From NCBI GenBank assembly GCA_030248065.1, contig JASAMV010001045.1, positions 62,001-126,000 on the forward strand: a stretch of DNA of 64,000 bases, written 5' to 3'. The notes beneath the pieces are model-generated. The model was not told the DNA's origin and ran no database searches. It saw only the letters and a list, made by a program, of their open reading frames with translations. The stretch is from Rhynchonema sp. JSB1_4 (Eukaryota > Nematoda > Chromadorea > Monhysterida > Xyalidae). This document shows positions 1 through 11,821 of this stretch, in pieces; position 1 is the first letter of the stretch, and each line of letters opens with the position of its first letter. The translations under genes were made by a program, and so were the position numbers.

Positions 1-224
1 CTCATGCACATGCTGACGAAAAGCACACTGCTGGCGATAGGTTCATGGTTGTCCATTGACGCGCACAGGTCTTTGATACGTGTGAGCCATTGATGCGCGT
101 GGGTCTTTGCTGCATCTAAGTTTAAGCCACGTCTTTTGCACCCACTGTTTTTCTAAAACCACGGTGTATGTATCATCTACGATATTCTATGGATATTTCA
201 AACCTCCTTTTCTCGTACCCGCAG

Positions 225-3200
225 GACCTCTCCTACAAAGACAAGCACTGGCACGAGGAGTGCTTCCTGTGTTCAATGTGCAAAATGTCGCTGGTCGATA
301 AGCCGTTTGGCAGCAAAAATGACAGAATTTTTTGCTCGAATTGCTACGATCAGGCGTTTGCTACGAGATGCGACGGTTGTGGGGAGATATTCAAAGCTGG
401 TTGGTTCAATTTTTTTATTTTTCTTACGCACCTTTATTCACAAAACTTTTGTTTCGTAGAGATTTCATTGAGCCCGCTTTAGTCCACAAACACATTCATT
501 ACATACAGTAATTCGTTGCAGTTTTGCTCTTCAATTTCAGGCATGAAGAAGATGGAATACAAAGGCAAACAATGGCACGACAAATGTTTCTGCTGTATCC
601 ATTGTAAAAACCCTATCGGAACCAAAAGTTTTATCCCCAAAAACGAAGACGTTTATTGTGCCACTTGTTACGAAGAGAAATTCGCCACCAGGTGTACCAA
701 ATGTAAAAAGGTGAGCTTTGGTGCTTCCTCGCAAAAAAATTGTCGTGTTACCGTTTTTCGTTTCGTTCAATGCTGCTAAAATGGTCGAATGTACCAACGA
801 ACCAATTATGCACAACTTTTTCTCGGGTAACCGGCATTTCTAATCGCGATGGTGACCACAGTAACACTATCATAGAGCTAAATTGGGAATTACCCCAGAT
901 TTTGGCGAAACACTCTCTGAGTCTTTACGGGTGATGATTTACGCGAGCATAAAACCAGCTCACGTGTGCTTTTTCGGTCGCGTGGTGCATTGGCACTGAC
1001 GATGACCTAGTGCACCGCCTATTTGCGAATGCCGGTAGAAACGGGCAGGCGACCAAAAACAAGCTGCACAACGCATATTGCACGACAATGGGGGTCACGA
1101 TAAAGAGGACAGATTGTACGTAATTGAGGTGGTCGGTCACTACACAATGAACACAATGTTCGTCATCAGGTGATCACGACGGGCGGCGTCACGTACAAGA
1201 ACGAGCCGTGGCATCGCGAGTGTTTCACGTGCACCAACTGTGACCAGTCGTTAGCCGGACAGCGATTCACGAGCAAGGACGAAAAGCCGTACTGCGCCAC
1301 GTGCTACGGCGACCTATTCGCCAAACGGTGCAATCTGTGTTCAAAACCCATCACTGGTAAGATCATAATCGGTTTGGCTCTTTGTGATTATGAGATTGAA
1401 CAAGTCGAATGTCCACGTTCAGCGAATTGGTTGACCGCCATTGCCTCGGACAAATGGATACTCTTCCATTGTATTGAACTGAAGCCGAGTTGGGGGCGTG
1501 CCACGGTTACCAATTTGCTCAATATGAAAATTCGGCTGTATATGTTTCCCAGTGTATAACTAAGTTGAATGGGAATGATAATCTAACAACGTCACTAACA
1601 CTGCGGTTCCCAAGAAACTGTTGGATTACATCGTTGTCGTTGAATGACATGTGATCTTTATCTTTAATCTTCTCTGTCTTTTTCGTGCATCCAAACCAGA
1701 CTATTCTCTCTGCTGCACTTTTCCGATCCGTCTATTTTTCGGTACCTTGTATATTGTAAGATTGTCCGCAGACGCGCCGATTCGTCCGGCCCCTCTCGCT
1801 TACATAGTTGGAAATTTCGTCTACAAAAACACGTTCTTTCATCGACAAGGGAGCGGTAAGGGCCTTGCGATTGTAGATCAACAAAACCAACCGGGACCAC
1901 GGCATGCCATATGTGTATGGGTCACTCACTGGAACGCATAAAATTCGTAACCATAGTTAAATGGGTGCATTAGTGTCAGGTTCTTTTGTCATGGACATAG
2001 ATTTAAATTCCTTAATTTGGGTACTTATTGTAGTGTCACCATTTGAAGAAGAACAGACGGAAGGTATACACTATTCGTAAGACAGTGTGCGATTTCGGCC
2101 ATAAAATGTCCTCCACTAGACTTAAATATATGCAAGCGCAGCTACGCTGATCCATGTAAAATGACCTTTTAATCATCAGCTTCTCAAGATACTCGATTTT
2201 CTAAACAAACTTTGATCATGTGCTGCCGTTTTCAAAATTCATGCAGTACACATTCGACTTTATTTGGTTGCTCCAGTGTAAATACTACGTCCCGCTGGAT
2301 ATTTGTTCCGAATTCTGATTTTATGGCTGCTGCCAGCTATTCTTCCCCGAGCTCGTTTAACAACCTTGGCTTGTGTTAAATCTTGCCGCTAATCTTTCCC
2401 AAAACATTTCGTTCGCAGACCCCGTCCATCCGTACAAAGAGGCCGCAGCTCCGCCCCCACTGCTGCCCGGGGCTAAACCCATTAAACCAAAAGAAAAGAG
2501 TAAGCCGCACGATCGAATAAATTTATGAATCTAATTCTTTAATTTCAGCACTGCCTGAATTTCTGCCCTGAATTCTGTGTCTCGTTACCCACACTCACAA
2601 GCTTTCCTTGAAAGTCTTCCCCGCACACTCTTGCTTTGGTTGACCGTCCTCTGGTTTGCTTGCTTCCCAACTTCCCGGCGCATGCTCGATCGCAGCTCCA
2701 AAAACAATTTTCGTGCTTCGGAATGATTCGCCCAAAGGCCTAGCAATATGTATGTCGTTCTCTCACGCAATACGAAGCAAATTCCCGTGCGCTGATTGGC
2801 TAGCGCATGAGAACCAATCAGCATGGGAAAATTTGTTTCGTGTTGCGTAAGAGAACGAAGTACAAGGTCCTTAACTAACATTTATCATTTGCAATCATCT
2901 ATATGATATGGCTTATCTATATCGCCTTATTCAGCTCTGCTTGTGGTGGCAGTTTCATTTACCAATGTCAATCGAAAATATTTTATCACCTGTATGATAT
3001 CAAACCATAAATAGCGCTTTGCTATGTATAATTCAGCCGGAGTCAACCCGAAACAATTTATGCGCCTTTTCTACATTTTGTGGTAGAGGATAGTGCATCA
3101 TGCGTGCATGACATACAAATGTGTTACGTTATACGTTCGCCCTGACAACGCACAAAGTTCACCCCAAAGGTATGTTTGTCGTAACTTTCAAGTAAGCTGA

Positions 3201-3389
3201 TGTTTCACATCTTTTTCAGGCATCGGCGGCACGAAATTCATTTCGTTCGAAGACCGCCACTGGCATAATGACTGTTTCCGCTGTGCGCAGTGTTCACTGA
3301 CTTTGGTCGGCAAGGGTTTCATCACCGATGGTCCCGAGATTCTGTGTCCCGAGTGTGCGAAGGCGCGGCTAATGGCTGCCAACGCGTGA
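225..3389 (+). CDS. LIM-only protein, FHL / lim-9 type (5'-truncated gene)
   Basis: Exons at 225-399, 541-710, 1170-1356, 2419-2499 and 3220-3389 join in frame and end at TGA 3387-3389. They encode the second half of one LIM domain and then three complete ones, each with the paired zinc-finger pattern HWH-x2-CF-x2-C-x2-C and a distal C-x2-C...C-x2-C. The order and linkers (KDKHWHEECF, MEYKGKQWHDKCF, EPWHRECF, DRHWHNDCF) are those of four-and-a-half-LIM proteins. In animals these are scaffold proteins without enzyme activity, often at muscle attachment structures; that role is inferred from the family. The N-terminal half-LIM and first zinc finger lie before the window, because the first exon opens in phase 0 at an acceptor (223-224). 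The 81-nt exon 2419-2499 is symmetric (phase 1-1), so it can be skipped without a frameshift. It adds a proline/lysine-rich linker before the last LIM domain, which FHL proteins normally lack. Confidence 0.93.
2419..2499 (+). other. In-frame cassette exon of the LIM gene
   Basis: An acceptor (TTCGCAG) and a strong donor (AGA|GTAAG) bound 81 nt. They code for a 27-residue low-complexity linker rich in P, A and K (HPYKEAAAPPPLLPG). The exon is phase 1 at both ends. Exon 1170-1356 can therefore join either to it or directly to 3220 and stay in frame. Conventional FHL proteins join the two flanking LIM domains directly, so alternative use is inferred. Confidence 0.7.
2735..2873. mobile_element. 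Foldback MITE, family A (copy 1)
   Basis: A near-perfect hairpin of about 138 bp in the long LIM intron. The left arm runs AAGGCCTAG...CGTTCTCTCACGC...GCTGATTGG and the right arm is its inverse (CCAATCAGC...GAGAACGAAG...AAGG). There is no coding capacity. A related copy lies inside the 18S rRNA fragment at 54504-54622. Confidence 0.75.
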
Positions 3390-4499
3390 AACATCACAAT
3401 ATTGATTGACACAATTGACTGACGACGTCATAATCATACAGCTCGCTCGCCCCGGGGCACATGGTGCACACTACCGTACTACTTTGATGGTCTACCGTAA
3501 TCCAGCGCGCCTGGTCGCTTTGGCGGCACAGAGAAACCATTGTTGAAATTATTGTTTTTTCTTGTTTTAAATTTAAAATTCCGCAGCTTCAAGCAATCAT
3601 TATCATGGAGGAAAATATGCTCGTTCCAACTGTAATTCCTCAAAGCGAACAGTTTCCCGGCCGGTTAATTATTTGGATGAAGTTATGGAATTTTTGTGTA
3701 TGAAAACGGTGTTTTCGTTTCTCAGCAGCTTTTGTACATGTCTTTTGAATTGAGTGCATATTAAAACTTTCTTGTGCTATTTTTGGAGTAGAACTGCATC
3801 GTAATGCCAGAGGAATTCCCATTTTTGAGGCTCATTACCAGCCTACTTGTACTATAACTGTGTAGCTGGTGTAATCATCAATAATGATGCCGGGAATTTG
3901 CTCGTATTTATTACCAGCAGATTTGTCAGTATTGGTCTCCGATCGTGTGAATATTTGCTTCAACACACATTTTTGAATGTTTGTATACAGACCACGCGTC
4001 TTGCTTGCATTGAGATTGGGTTTATTTGCAAAACCACGTATGCTTAGAGTATTTCACACAATTCGACAACCCCACTTTCAGTGGTCATATGTCAGATCTA
4101 CTGCCATAATTGCTAATGCATTGCAGCCGATTTTTAAAAAAACCTAACTGAAAAAATTAGTCACCGGATTTTTTTGTACAATCTTGCAAAGCAGTGATAA
4201 TCATGCAAAGGGCTATAGCACCGAGAAGGCACTGTGAAATTTCGAAATAATCACAATTTAGTCATAATTGTTTTAGATTTTATTTCAGATTGTCTATCAT
4301 TGTATTACTGTCATTTGTGATCAGAAATGAGTATTTTCATGTTAATTATTGATTGATAACTGTGAATGATTATATATTATTATTTGATATTCAAAATTTT
4401 TCGTTCACCGTTGTTTGATATGGTTCACACGTTGATATTCTTTGTCACCTGTAGATAACACATACAACATGTTCAAAAATTGAAAAAGAAACGTTCTGT

Positions 4500-4825
4500 C
4501 TAAGGGTGCGGCCATGAAAACGCGTTGCGACCGCCCCACGTTTGCATAGCCGCAGTTACGGGTCGCGGCTCGCGGGTCACTTCGAAACATTTATTCGGCT
4601 GTAACACACAAAGATGAACCAATCGGCGTCTAGCTAACGCCGCATACGTGCCATAGCCCAGCGCTGATTGGTTCATTTTTTATGTTACAACCAAATAAAT
4701 GTTTCAAAGTGACCCGCGAATCGCGCCCCGCAAGTGCTGCAATGCAAACGCGGTGCGGTCCTCGGACATAGATTTTTCTGACCCGCGGCCCGCAACCGCA
4801 TTTGCATGGCCGAACGCCAGTGTGC
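4500..4825. mobile_element. Long imperfect palindrome (foldback element)
   Basis: Left arm 4500-4625 (GTGCGGCCATG...CGCGGGTCACTT...GTAAC...GAACCAATC) matches the inverse of 4665-4825 (GATTGGTTC...GTTAC...AAGTGACCCGCG...GCATGGCCG). A short loop separates the arms. No coding capacity. Confidence 0.6.
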
Positions 4826-5715
4826 ATCTTTTCTGGTTTTTTTTGCTCGCAGCCCGTTTGCCGTTCTGGTCAGTCAGGAAATGAGGTGTGATCTTGGTAT
4901 ATTATGCATATTTAAAAGTCGGTATATGTGAAATGTTTTCAAAGATGCACGATAAAAGTGTTTAAAATTTGTTCCATAACGATATCAAATTTCAAAATAA
5001 TCACGCACCCAGCATCTAAATTTGACGTAAACAATCAACACAGTTAAAATATAGCCACATATGTTGTGCCAGCTGTAATTGATCATGGAACAAAAGTTAT
5101 TACAGTAAATCGCGTGTTTCGCGTGCTCTGATCACACACGCAAACCTCCGAAATCATCGAAAAGCAAAGTTCGGTGTTACATATGCATGAGTTATACATC
5201 TGTATGAACAGGTGCACTAATCCCAAGCGCGATTTCTGCTCTTTTAAGGCTTGTTCCCAGTGGTGCGGCAGCAGCAGCAACAGTTCCACAACCATGCCCG
5301 TGCTTCTCTGCGGCGCCGATGGTGAATTGTGAAAATATACCTGGAACGCCAGCGGCATCGCTGCGGTTTTCACAGATTTTGAAGTATTTGATCCAAGTTA
5401 GGTTAGTGTGTAGTTTTTCACTAACATACCGCTATTTTATTGAGTGTTATTGATAGGACTAGACGCCGTTGGCTCGAGGCGTGTATTTGTCCCATTTTGA
5501 AACCAGAATTCCTCAGGTGCCGGCAATCACTTTTGTTGCAAATACACTCTTGTTGCTGATTATTATTTGCCCTCAAACACGGGGAAGTTATCATTTTAGA
5601 CGTGGGGATTCCAACCGCGCTTGATCTGCGCGCATCAACGCCGTTGCACTGCATACAAACTGCAATATTTGAGTTGCGCAACGGTGTATCTGTGGTTGTG
5701 GGCGAATGAGTTCTT

Positions 5716-5804
5716 GATGTTGTTTTGCACTGTGGCATGCGAGCATAAATTAACTTTATGTTTCCCATGGGATCGCATGCCACAATGCAAAACAACATCG
5801 TACA
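5716..5804. repeat. Hairpin inverted repeat
   Basis: GATGTTGTTTTGCA...GTGGCATGCGA on the left is answered by TCGCATGCCAC...TGCAAAACAACATC on the right. The arms are about 35-40 bp around a short AT-rich loop. Confidence 0.6.
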
Positions 5805-5880
5805 AACTGCAGCGGTGCCGCGACGGTCCCGCTTTCGAGGAACCAAAAACCGCGGCCGCCGCACTTGGATCAAGCCTTGG

Positions 5881-6066
5881 CCGCCCTCAGACAAACGCGA
5901 AACGCGGAAAGCGAAAAGTTTTTCAGCGTGGTCATCATCCACAGCGCACGCCAAACAGCCTCTGAAACATTTTGTCTGAGCATCACTGTGGTTTAGGCCC
6001 GTGGTTAAGGAGTTCCTGTTGAGCTGAACTTTTCGCTTTTCGCTTTCGCGTTTGTCTGAGTGCGGC
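5881..6066. repeat. Inverted repeat with 35-bp arms
   Basis: CTCAGACAAACGCGAAA...GCGAAAAG (from 5889) pairs with CTTTTCGCTTT...CGCGTTTGTCTGAG (to 6061). GGCCGC-type ends lie at both borders. It looks like a small non-autonomous element. Confidence 0.55.
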
Positions 6067-8132
6067 CCAGACTTTAGATTGTTATTCTTAAAGATGACAC
6101 GCGCACAGTCCCAAACGTCTAAAAATGTTGCAATGATTAGGTTCGTTAATGAGGTTCCTACGCGGCTAAATTACGACGGCCTGTCCTAATCAGTCGAAAA
6201 CATATCTTGATTGCTGGTAACTTGGATTTTTCATGTCGTCATGGCAAAACAAACATAGGCGCAATCGCTAAGCAACGATCTTTTCCATGTGACTGGCGCT
6301 TGGGCACACCCGATTTTCGAAGGGCTCCCATTGTGTCGCCTTCTGGCTTCAAAACCTGGCCGAAACGAAGCCTGAAGAAATCCTTAAGTTCAGAGTGTAC
6401 CAGCTAGCTACATAATATACCTTGTGTGTGACTCATCGTGCATCAGAATATGTTTGATGTCTTTGAAATATTTTATGTAACATAACCTGCACGGCTTAGC
6501 ACCGTGCGTATTGCCCACGCACGGCTATACACAAACCTTTACAGTGTTGTATTGTGCTCACATTAAGCTGAAATGATCAAAAAGAGCAAACACACGCGCA
6601 CCGAAAAACCAGAATCAATGTCGCTTATTTGAACAAGCCACCCATAACATACCCATGACCAGCTCCCGCGGGCGAACCACACACCTACATAATAAAGCTA
6701 TGGCTGCTGTAGGTGGGGCTCATGTGAATAATGCATGGATCTTTTGAAACTACTTATTCGAACCTAGGGTCGGCGAAAGGAAAGATTTCAAATCAAATTC
6801 TCTCTTTTGTGTCGCGCATTGACGTCAGACCACCACTATATACCAGATGTGTATGAGTTTCCGGTTAGGCTTTTACACGAACTTTGTTGTCTGGCGAGTT
6901 TTTTCATTTGGCCGCCGCCCAGGTCTGGTCACACGATTAAAACCTATAAACACTTCCGTGCTCGCTTTGCAGGCACTGAAGGCAGTCGTAAATCGGAAAT
7001 CCGCTTCTAATCAAATTCTGTCTTAACGTTTTGTATGCGTCAAAACGATGTGTGTTTGCTCCCGGCGCTTCTTGGAAATGATTTTGTTGTTTGCTTTGTC
7101 TGTTTCATATTAGTTTAAAACGAATCATCGTTTTAAAAAGTAACTTCTGTAGACATCGTATTTCCTCTAAAAGAAAATCTGGGCTTCTGTTCTTCAGCCA
7201 CGGTTTTAGGGGTGTGTCTATAGGCGGGCTTCAATTGGGACGGGGCTATATACGATGGCCAGACAACCTTCTCAGCCTTCTGCTGCTTGGCTCATTAAAC
7301 CTCCAAAGTCACCTCGGTCGCATATGCTACAAAAAGCAGGTGTTAGTTAAACTTCGATAATCACGTTGTTAGGATACGAGCAGCCGATAATGCTAGTTCC
7401 AAAAATGAGCTTCGCGCTCAGGATCAAGATTTTAGCGCAACTCTTTCCACAGGTGCAAACATTTTCGTGTTTCAAGATGAAATGTCAGTGAGCTAGATAT
7501 TCAAATGTCAGACATGTGCCGTCTATGCAACAAAGCCGCTATGCTGTCACAAAGCAAACTTACATTGCTGCCTCCTCGTGCGCGCATCAGAATGGGGTTG
7601 TTTATCGGGATTTCTTTGAAGGGGTGAATATTTTCCGGATCGACGATGTTCCTTGTTCCCCGTCTTTTCAGTCATTCACGGCCCGTATTTCTTGACCCGC
7701 AACCCGCATGCTATGTACTGTATGTATGTGTGAGAGCACTGTAATTGGTATGGGGAGTTCAGGATTTTATCGGGATTGAAATTGTCCGGGTTTCGGGATC
7801 GGTATGTCGTTCGAACACTGCTCATCATTGTGGTCAAAACCTTGCTTCCTGCACTCTTTAAAAATGTGCGTTAGTCGGAAGCTGTTGACAACATCGATAA
7901 CAAGCGTGTCAATAGTGTTGGAATATCTAATCCAGTCATTTGATTAGAATTAGGCTGGAACGTATTATGTCAAAAGTGTTGCAAAATCATCGAATCCGGT
8001 CATTTGATTAGATCTGGGTTGATTGTTTATATATAAATTTTTATCTGCATTTTCATGAATGTGTTATGGCGTGTCTAATCATCAGAATCACGTAGCATTA
8101 TCCATGCATGTTCCCAGTTGCCGGCTTATATT

Positions 8133-8285
8133 AGAGTGGTCAACTCAAGTGGTCAAATAACTTCGTCAACTCACTTTGTAGAGTCGTGCACTCACCCCGA
8201 ACTCCTCGTATTAATTTTCACCCTCACTCGAGGCTGCTGCGAGTTGACGAAGTGATATTTGACTACTAGAGTTGACCACTGTTAT
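8133..8285. mobile_element. MITE, family B (GTGGTCAACTC ends), copy 1
   Basis: Terminal inverted repeats read AGTGGTCAACTC...GAGTTGACCACT. Internal inverted pieces are also present (CTTCGTCAACTC, GAGTTGACGAAG). Two further copies are at 22656-22800 and 49394-49548. It is too short to code. Confidence 0.8.
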
Positions 8286-8701
8286 ATTAATCTCGTTGCC
8301 GGCGCTTTAGTCGAGCAACACTGAACTTTCAAATTAGCTTCAAATTAGGTTTGTTCTTACGAATAACTCACGTGGATAATTTCAACCGAGCGCTCGAATT
8401 ACTGTAGCACACGCAGTCTACTGTATTTGGGTTTACGTCATCAGACGGACGTCATTACAAACAGATGCGTATCATATTTAAAAGGTACTGACTCAAGAAC
8501 ACAATTTCCAGACGGGAAGAACAAAAACGGCAGGAAAAACATTAACGATGAGCCCATCAGGCAGGATCGAATGCAACGTTTCCTCATACCATACCTAAGA
8601 GTGACCTGGTTCGGGCTCTAGAGGTAAAATAGGGTTTGAACGGGACCCCGATTCTGAAATCCGGATTCCGGTAACCGAATCCCATAATAATCCCATAATA
8701 A

Positions 8702-9470
8702 GGCCGCATTCACAATGCAGCGCGTTAGCGTGTTGCTGATTAGCGTGCACGCTTTTTCCGCGCGCTTTTACATTCACAATGGAAAATTGACAAAACGCGT
8801 TAGCGCGCGCGCTTCTCAGCGACACGCTAAAGCACTAAGGCGCCAACGCGCTAATCAGCAGAACGCAATTACATTCACAATCCCCGTTGGTCCGGCTGTA
8901 GCCAAATACCGAATTTTTTCATTTCTTTGCTTTGAAAACTACAACCAATCGCTTTCAAGATTCATTCAAACTTCTTTTGGCTCTGACGGAACATTTTCCT
9001 AAAACGGCAAATCTAGCTGGCCGCGACACGACCAATCCATGCGTGCAATAAAGTCTCCTTGTCGTGTCATGCATCACAATTACACCACCAAAGAGGAATA
9101 CGCAACGCATAAGCAGATGAACAACGTGCTGCGCAACGTTTGTTTGCAGCGAATATCACAGCAGCCGAAACTGTTTGCCACAGTCGATTCTCTCGACTCA
9201 ATCAGCGTAAAAAGGCATGTTTCTAAGCACCCAAATGGAACAAAAATATTCGCAGCGAACGTGGCAGGCTTTATTTCCTATGTTTTCACATTTTTCGTGG
9301 TCTGGTAATGTTTTCAAAGTAAATTATAAACTTTACAAAACGCGCATCCAGTGGTAACGCGCAAAAAATTAGAACGAGTCCTAATAGTGAAAAGCGCGTT
9401 AGCGAGCACGCTGACGCGCCAACGCGCTAATCAGCTTTGCATTGTGAACGCAAAAGCGCGTTGCACATAG
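8702..9470. mobile_element. Repeat element with GCGTTAGCG-rich ends
   Basis: The left end (GGCCGCATTCACAAT...GCGCGTTAGCG...CTGATTAGCG) and right end (GCGCGTTAGCGAG...CGCTAATCAGC...GCATTGTGAACGC) are inverted relatives of one another. A short relative at 16205-16315 ends in ATTGTGAATGCGGCC. The interior has no recognisable ORF, so it is probably a non-autonomous DNA element. Confidence 0.55.
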
Positions 9471-9749
9471 AAGTGAGTCAAGCCGCAACAAAACGCTGAA
9501 AATTTGAGCTCGATCGGGCAAGGGAAGTGGTTTCAGGACACCCGAACCTCCGGCGGCCCACTCAGGCGCCATCGCTTCTCCTCCAGGAAACGAACCAATC
9601 CGGTGAGCAACATCGATTTGCTCAGTGAGCAGGTCTACACTTAGGGAAAATGGATATGCTTCTATCGCGAGAAACGAGGGCCGAAGTTGCTGGGCGCTAG
9701 TGCGCGAAGGGGGGAGTTTGCTGCTGTGGTGTAAGTTCGCGCTTTTCTT

Positions 9750-11230
9750 CGGTTTTTTCTTTCTTTTGGCCAAGCGGTGCTGACAGAGGCGGCCCGGCCC
9801 GGCCCGAGCTCCCCATCTCCGGCCCGGCCGAGGGGCCAAAGCTCGGCCCTGCCAGGCCCGGCCCGGCCCGACCGACTTTTGGGTCTGTTTTTCCCGATTT
9901 TCCGAACCGAAAACCACGCGCCCCCGTGCCCAGCCTTTATTCTTCTCCGCCGAATACCCCCCCCCCCCTCCCCGGCCCGATTGCGACCTCATTTAGGGGC
10001 TGTATTTGGGGGGGTGATTCACCGACCCCATTTAGGAGGGGGCCCGGCTCGGTCCGGCCCGATCCTTAAAATCTCCGGCCCGGCCCGAACCAAAAGCCCA
10101 AAATCGCGGCGCGGCCCGGCCCGGCCCGGCCGGCCTGATTGCGACCTCTGCACGGACTGCATTTATGGGGGCTGTATTTGGGCGGGGCTGATTCAATGAC
10201 CCTATTTAGGAGCCGGGTCGGGGGTTATTTGGGGGGGGGGGGGTGATTCAGTGACCCCATTTACGAGGAGGGATTCGGCCCGGCCCGGTTCGAACCAAAG
10301 GCCGAAAATCGCGGCCCGGCTTGACCTCTGGATGCAAGAGTACAGGTTGGAGAGGTTGGCTTGCTTTGTTTTGGTTGGGTTTATTTGATATTTTGAGAGC
10401 GGCCGGGTCGGGTTGTATTTTGGGGGCTCTATTGGGGGGGGGGGTGATTTATTGACCCCATTTAGGAGCCGGGTCGGGCTGTATTTGGGAGGGCGGGCTT
10501 TATTTGGGGGTGGGGCTGGGGGTGATTCACTGACTCCATTTAGCCCGGGGGGAGTGCGTTTTTGGGTTTTTAAGTGAGTCGGCTCGAGCGTACCCGAGGG
10601 GACCCCCTCCTCCCCGGAACTACACTGGGCCGGAGATCTGGAAGATTGGGCCGGGCCGGGATGACCTGACAGCATCTGAAATCCCTCGTTTAGGGGGGCT
10701 GTATTTTGGGGGCTCTATTTGTGGGGGGCCGTTCCTCCAAATCTTCGGCTCGGCCCGGCCCGAGCTCAGGCCGGCACGATTGCGAACGCTTACTTAACGA
10801 TATGTGTTGGAAAGGTTGGCTTGCTTTCTATTTTCTAAAGCTTTTTATTTTTTTGCCGTGGTCGGAAGCGATATCGGGAGAGCGGCCTGGTCGGGCCGGA
10901 GATTTGGAAGATCGGGCCGGGCGGGCCGGGTACAGTCACCCTAAATGGGGTCAGTCAATCAGCTCCGGGGGGGTTTATTTGGGGGGGGTGATTCACCGAC
11001 CCCATTTAGGAGGGTTTTTTATTGGGCCGTCCCGGCTCGGCACGGGAATTTTTTTTGGGGGGGGCTGATTTGCTGACCCCATTTAGGAGGGGCTGGGGGC
11101 GGCCAGCCCGGCCCGGCCCAGCCGGAGCTCGGGCCAGGCCGGCCGCCGCCACCTCTCCTAAATGGGGTCAGCAAATCAGCCCCCCAAAATTTGGTTTTGG
11201 GCCGGGCCGGGCCGCCCTCCTACGTCTTTT
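9750..11230. repeat. GC-rich GGCCCGGCCC array with recurring GACCCCATTTAGGA unit
   Basis: About 1.5 kb dominated by runs of GGCCCG/CGGGCC and by a degenerate unit containing GTGATTCACTGACCCC, ATTTAGGAG and GGGGGCTGTATTTGGGG, present in both orientations. Long G-runs (10215-10250, 10430-10445) could form quadruplexes. ORFs through it are low-complexity. A related, smaller block is at 32990-33380. Confidence 0.7.
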
Positions 11231-11569
11231 TTCGTATTGTGCACTCGAATGTGTGTTGGCTGTGGTGACACCTTATTTTTTCTCGAGACCGCTGTGAAGA
11301 CCACGCTTATCAAACGACCAGTGGACAACAAATTGTCATGTCATGCGCTGATCATGACCGTGCTGTTTTGGCACAGTACGAGAAGGTCAGTTAGTTGATT
11401 TGTATTGCGAAACAAAAGTTGATGATATAATGTATGTATTTCATTTTAGATGTTCGCTGTCGACAAAGGTGGTTTTCAGCAGGAAACGATTCACGCTTGT
11501 GGGAAGTGTCATGCGTGGTCTGATGAACGGCGGAATATGTGGCGGCAACAGGTGGGTTTTAGTTTTTTC

Positions 11570-11725
11570 GCTTGACTGGGAATGCCGTAGCAGCAACGTT
11601 TCGCTGCCGGCTACTATACCTGACTGGGAATGCTGCAGCAGCGAAACGTTTCGCTTCCGGCCGCTGTATTCGACTGAGAATGCTGCAGCAGCAAAACGTT
11701 TCACGGGATTGTTGCAGGAGCAAAA
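11570..11725. repeat. Degenerate flank of the 50-bp minisatellite
   Basis: Three diverged inverted units (GACTGGGAATGCTGCAGCAGCGAAACG...) precede the homogeneous array that begins at 11822. Confidence 0.6.
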
Positions 11726-11821
11726 CGCGAGAAAACGCTCTGTGTTCTAAAAGGGTGTGCTGGTGGTTTTTTGTAAAAATACATGCATATGTTCTCCTCC
11801 TGGCAACGAAATGTTTTGTTG

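Larger units (their letters stand above)
3390..8130. other. Intergenic, repeat-rich, no gene seen
   Basis: Downstream of the LIM stop codon I find no ORF with a recognisable domain or splice-supported exon chain. The first kilobase is AT-rich. The rest holds inverted repeats (listed separately at 4500-4825, 5716-5804 and 5881-6066) and unique-looking sequence. Around 7910-8030 there are two imperfect direct repeats of a short unit containing TCATTTGATTAGA. Confidence 0.5.

Noticed and set aside
9399..11297. Long Pro/Arg/Gly/Ala-rich frames on both strands
   Set aside because: They come from the GC-rich repeat array, change frame with unit boundaries and have no start context, splice support or domain.
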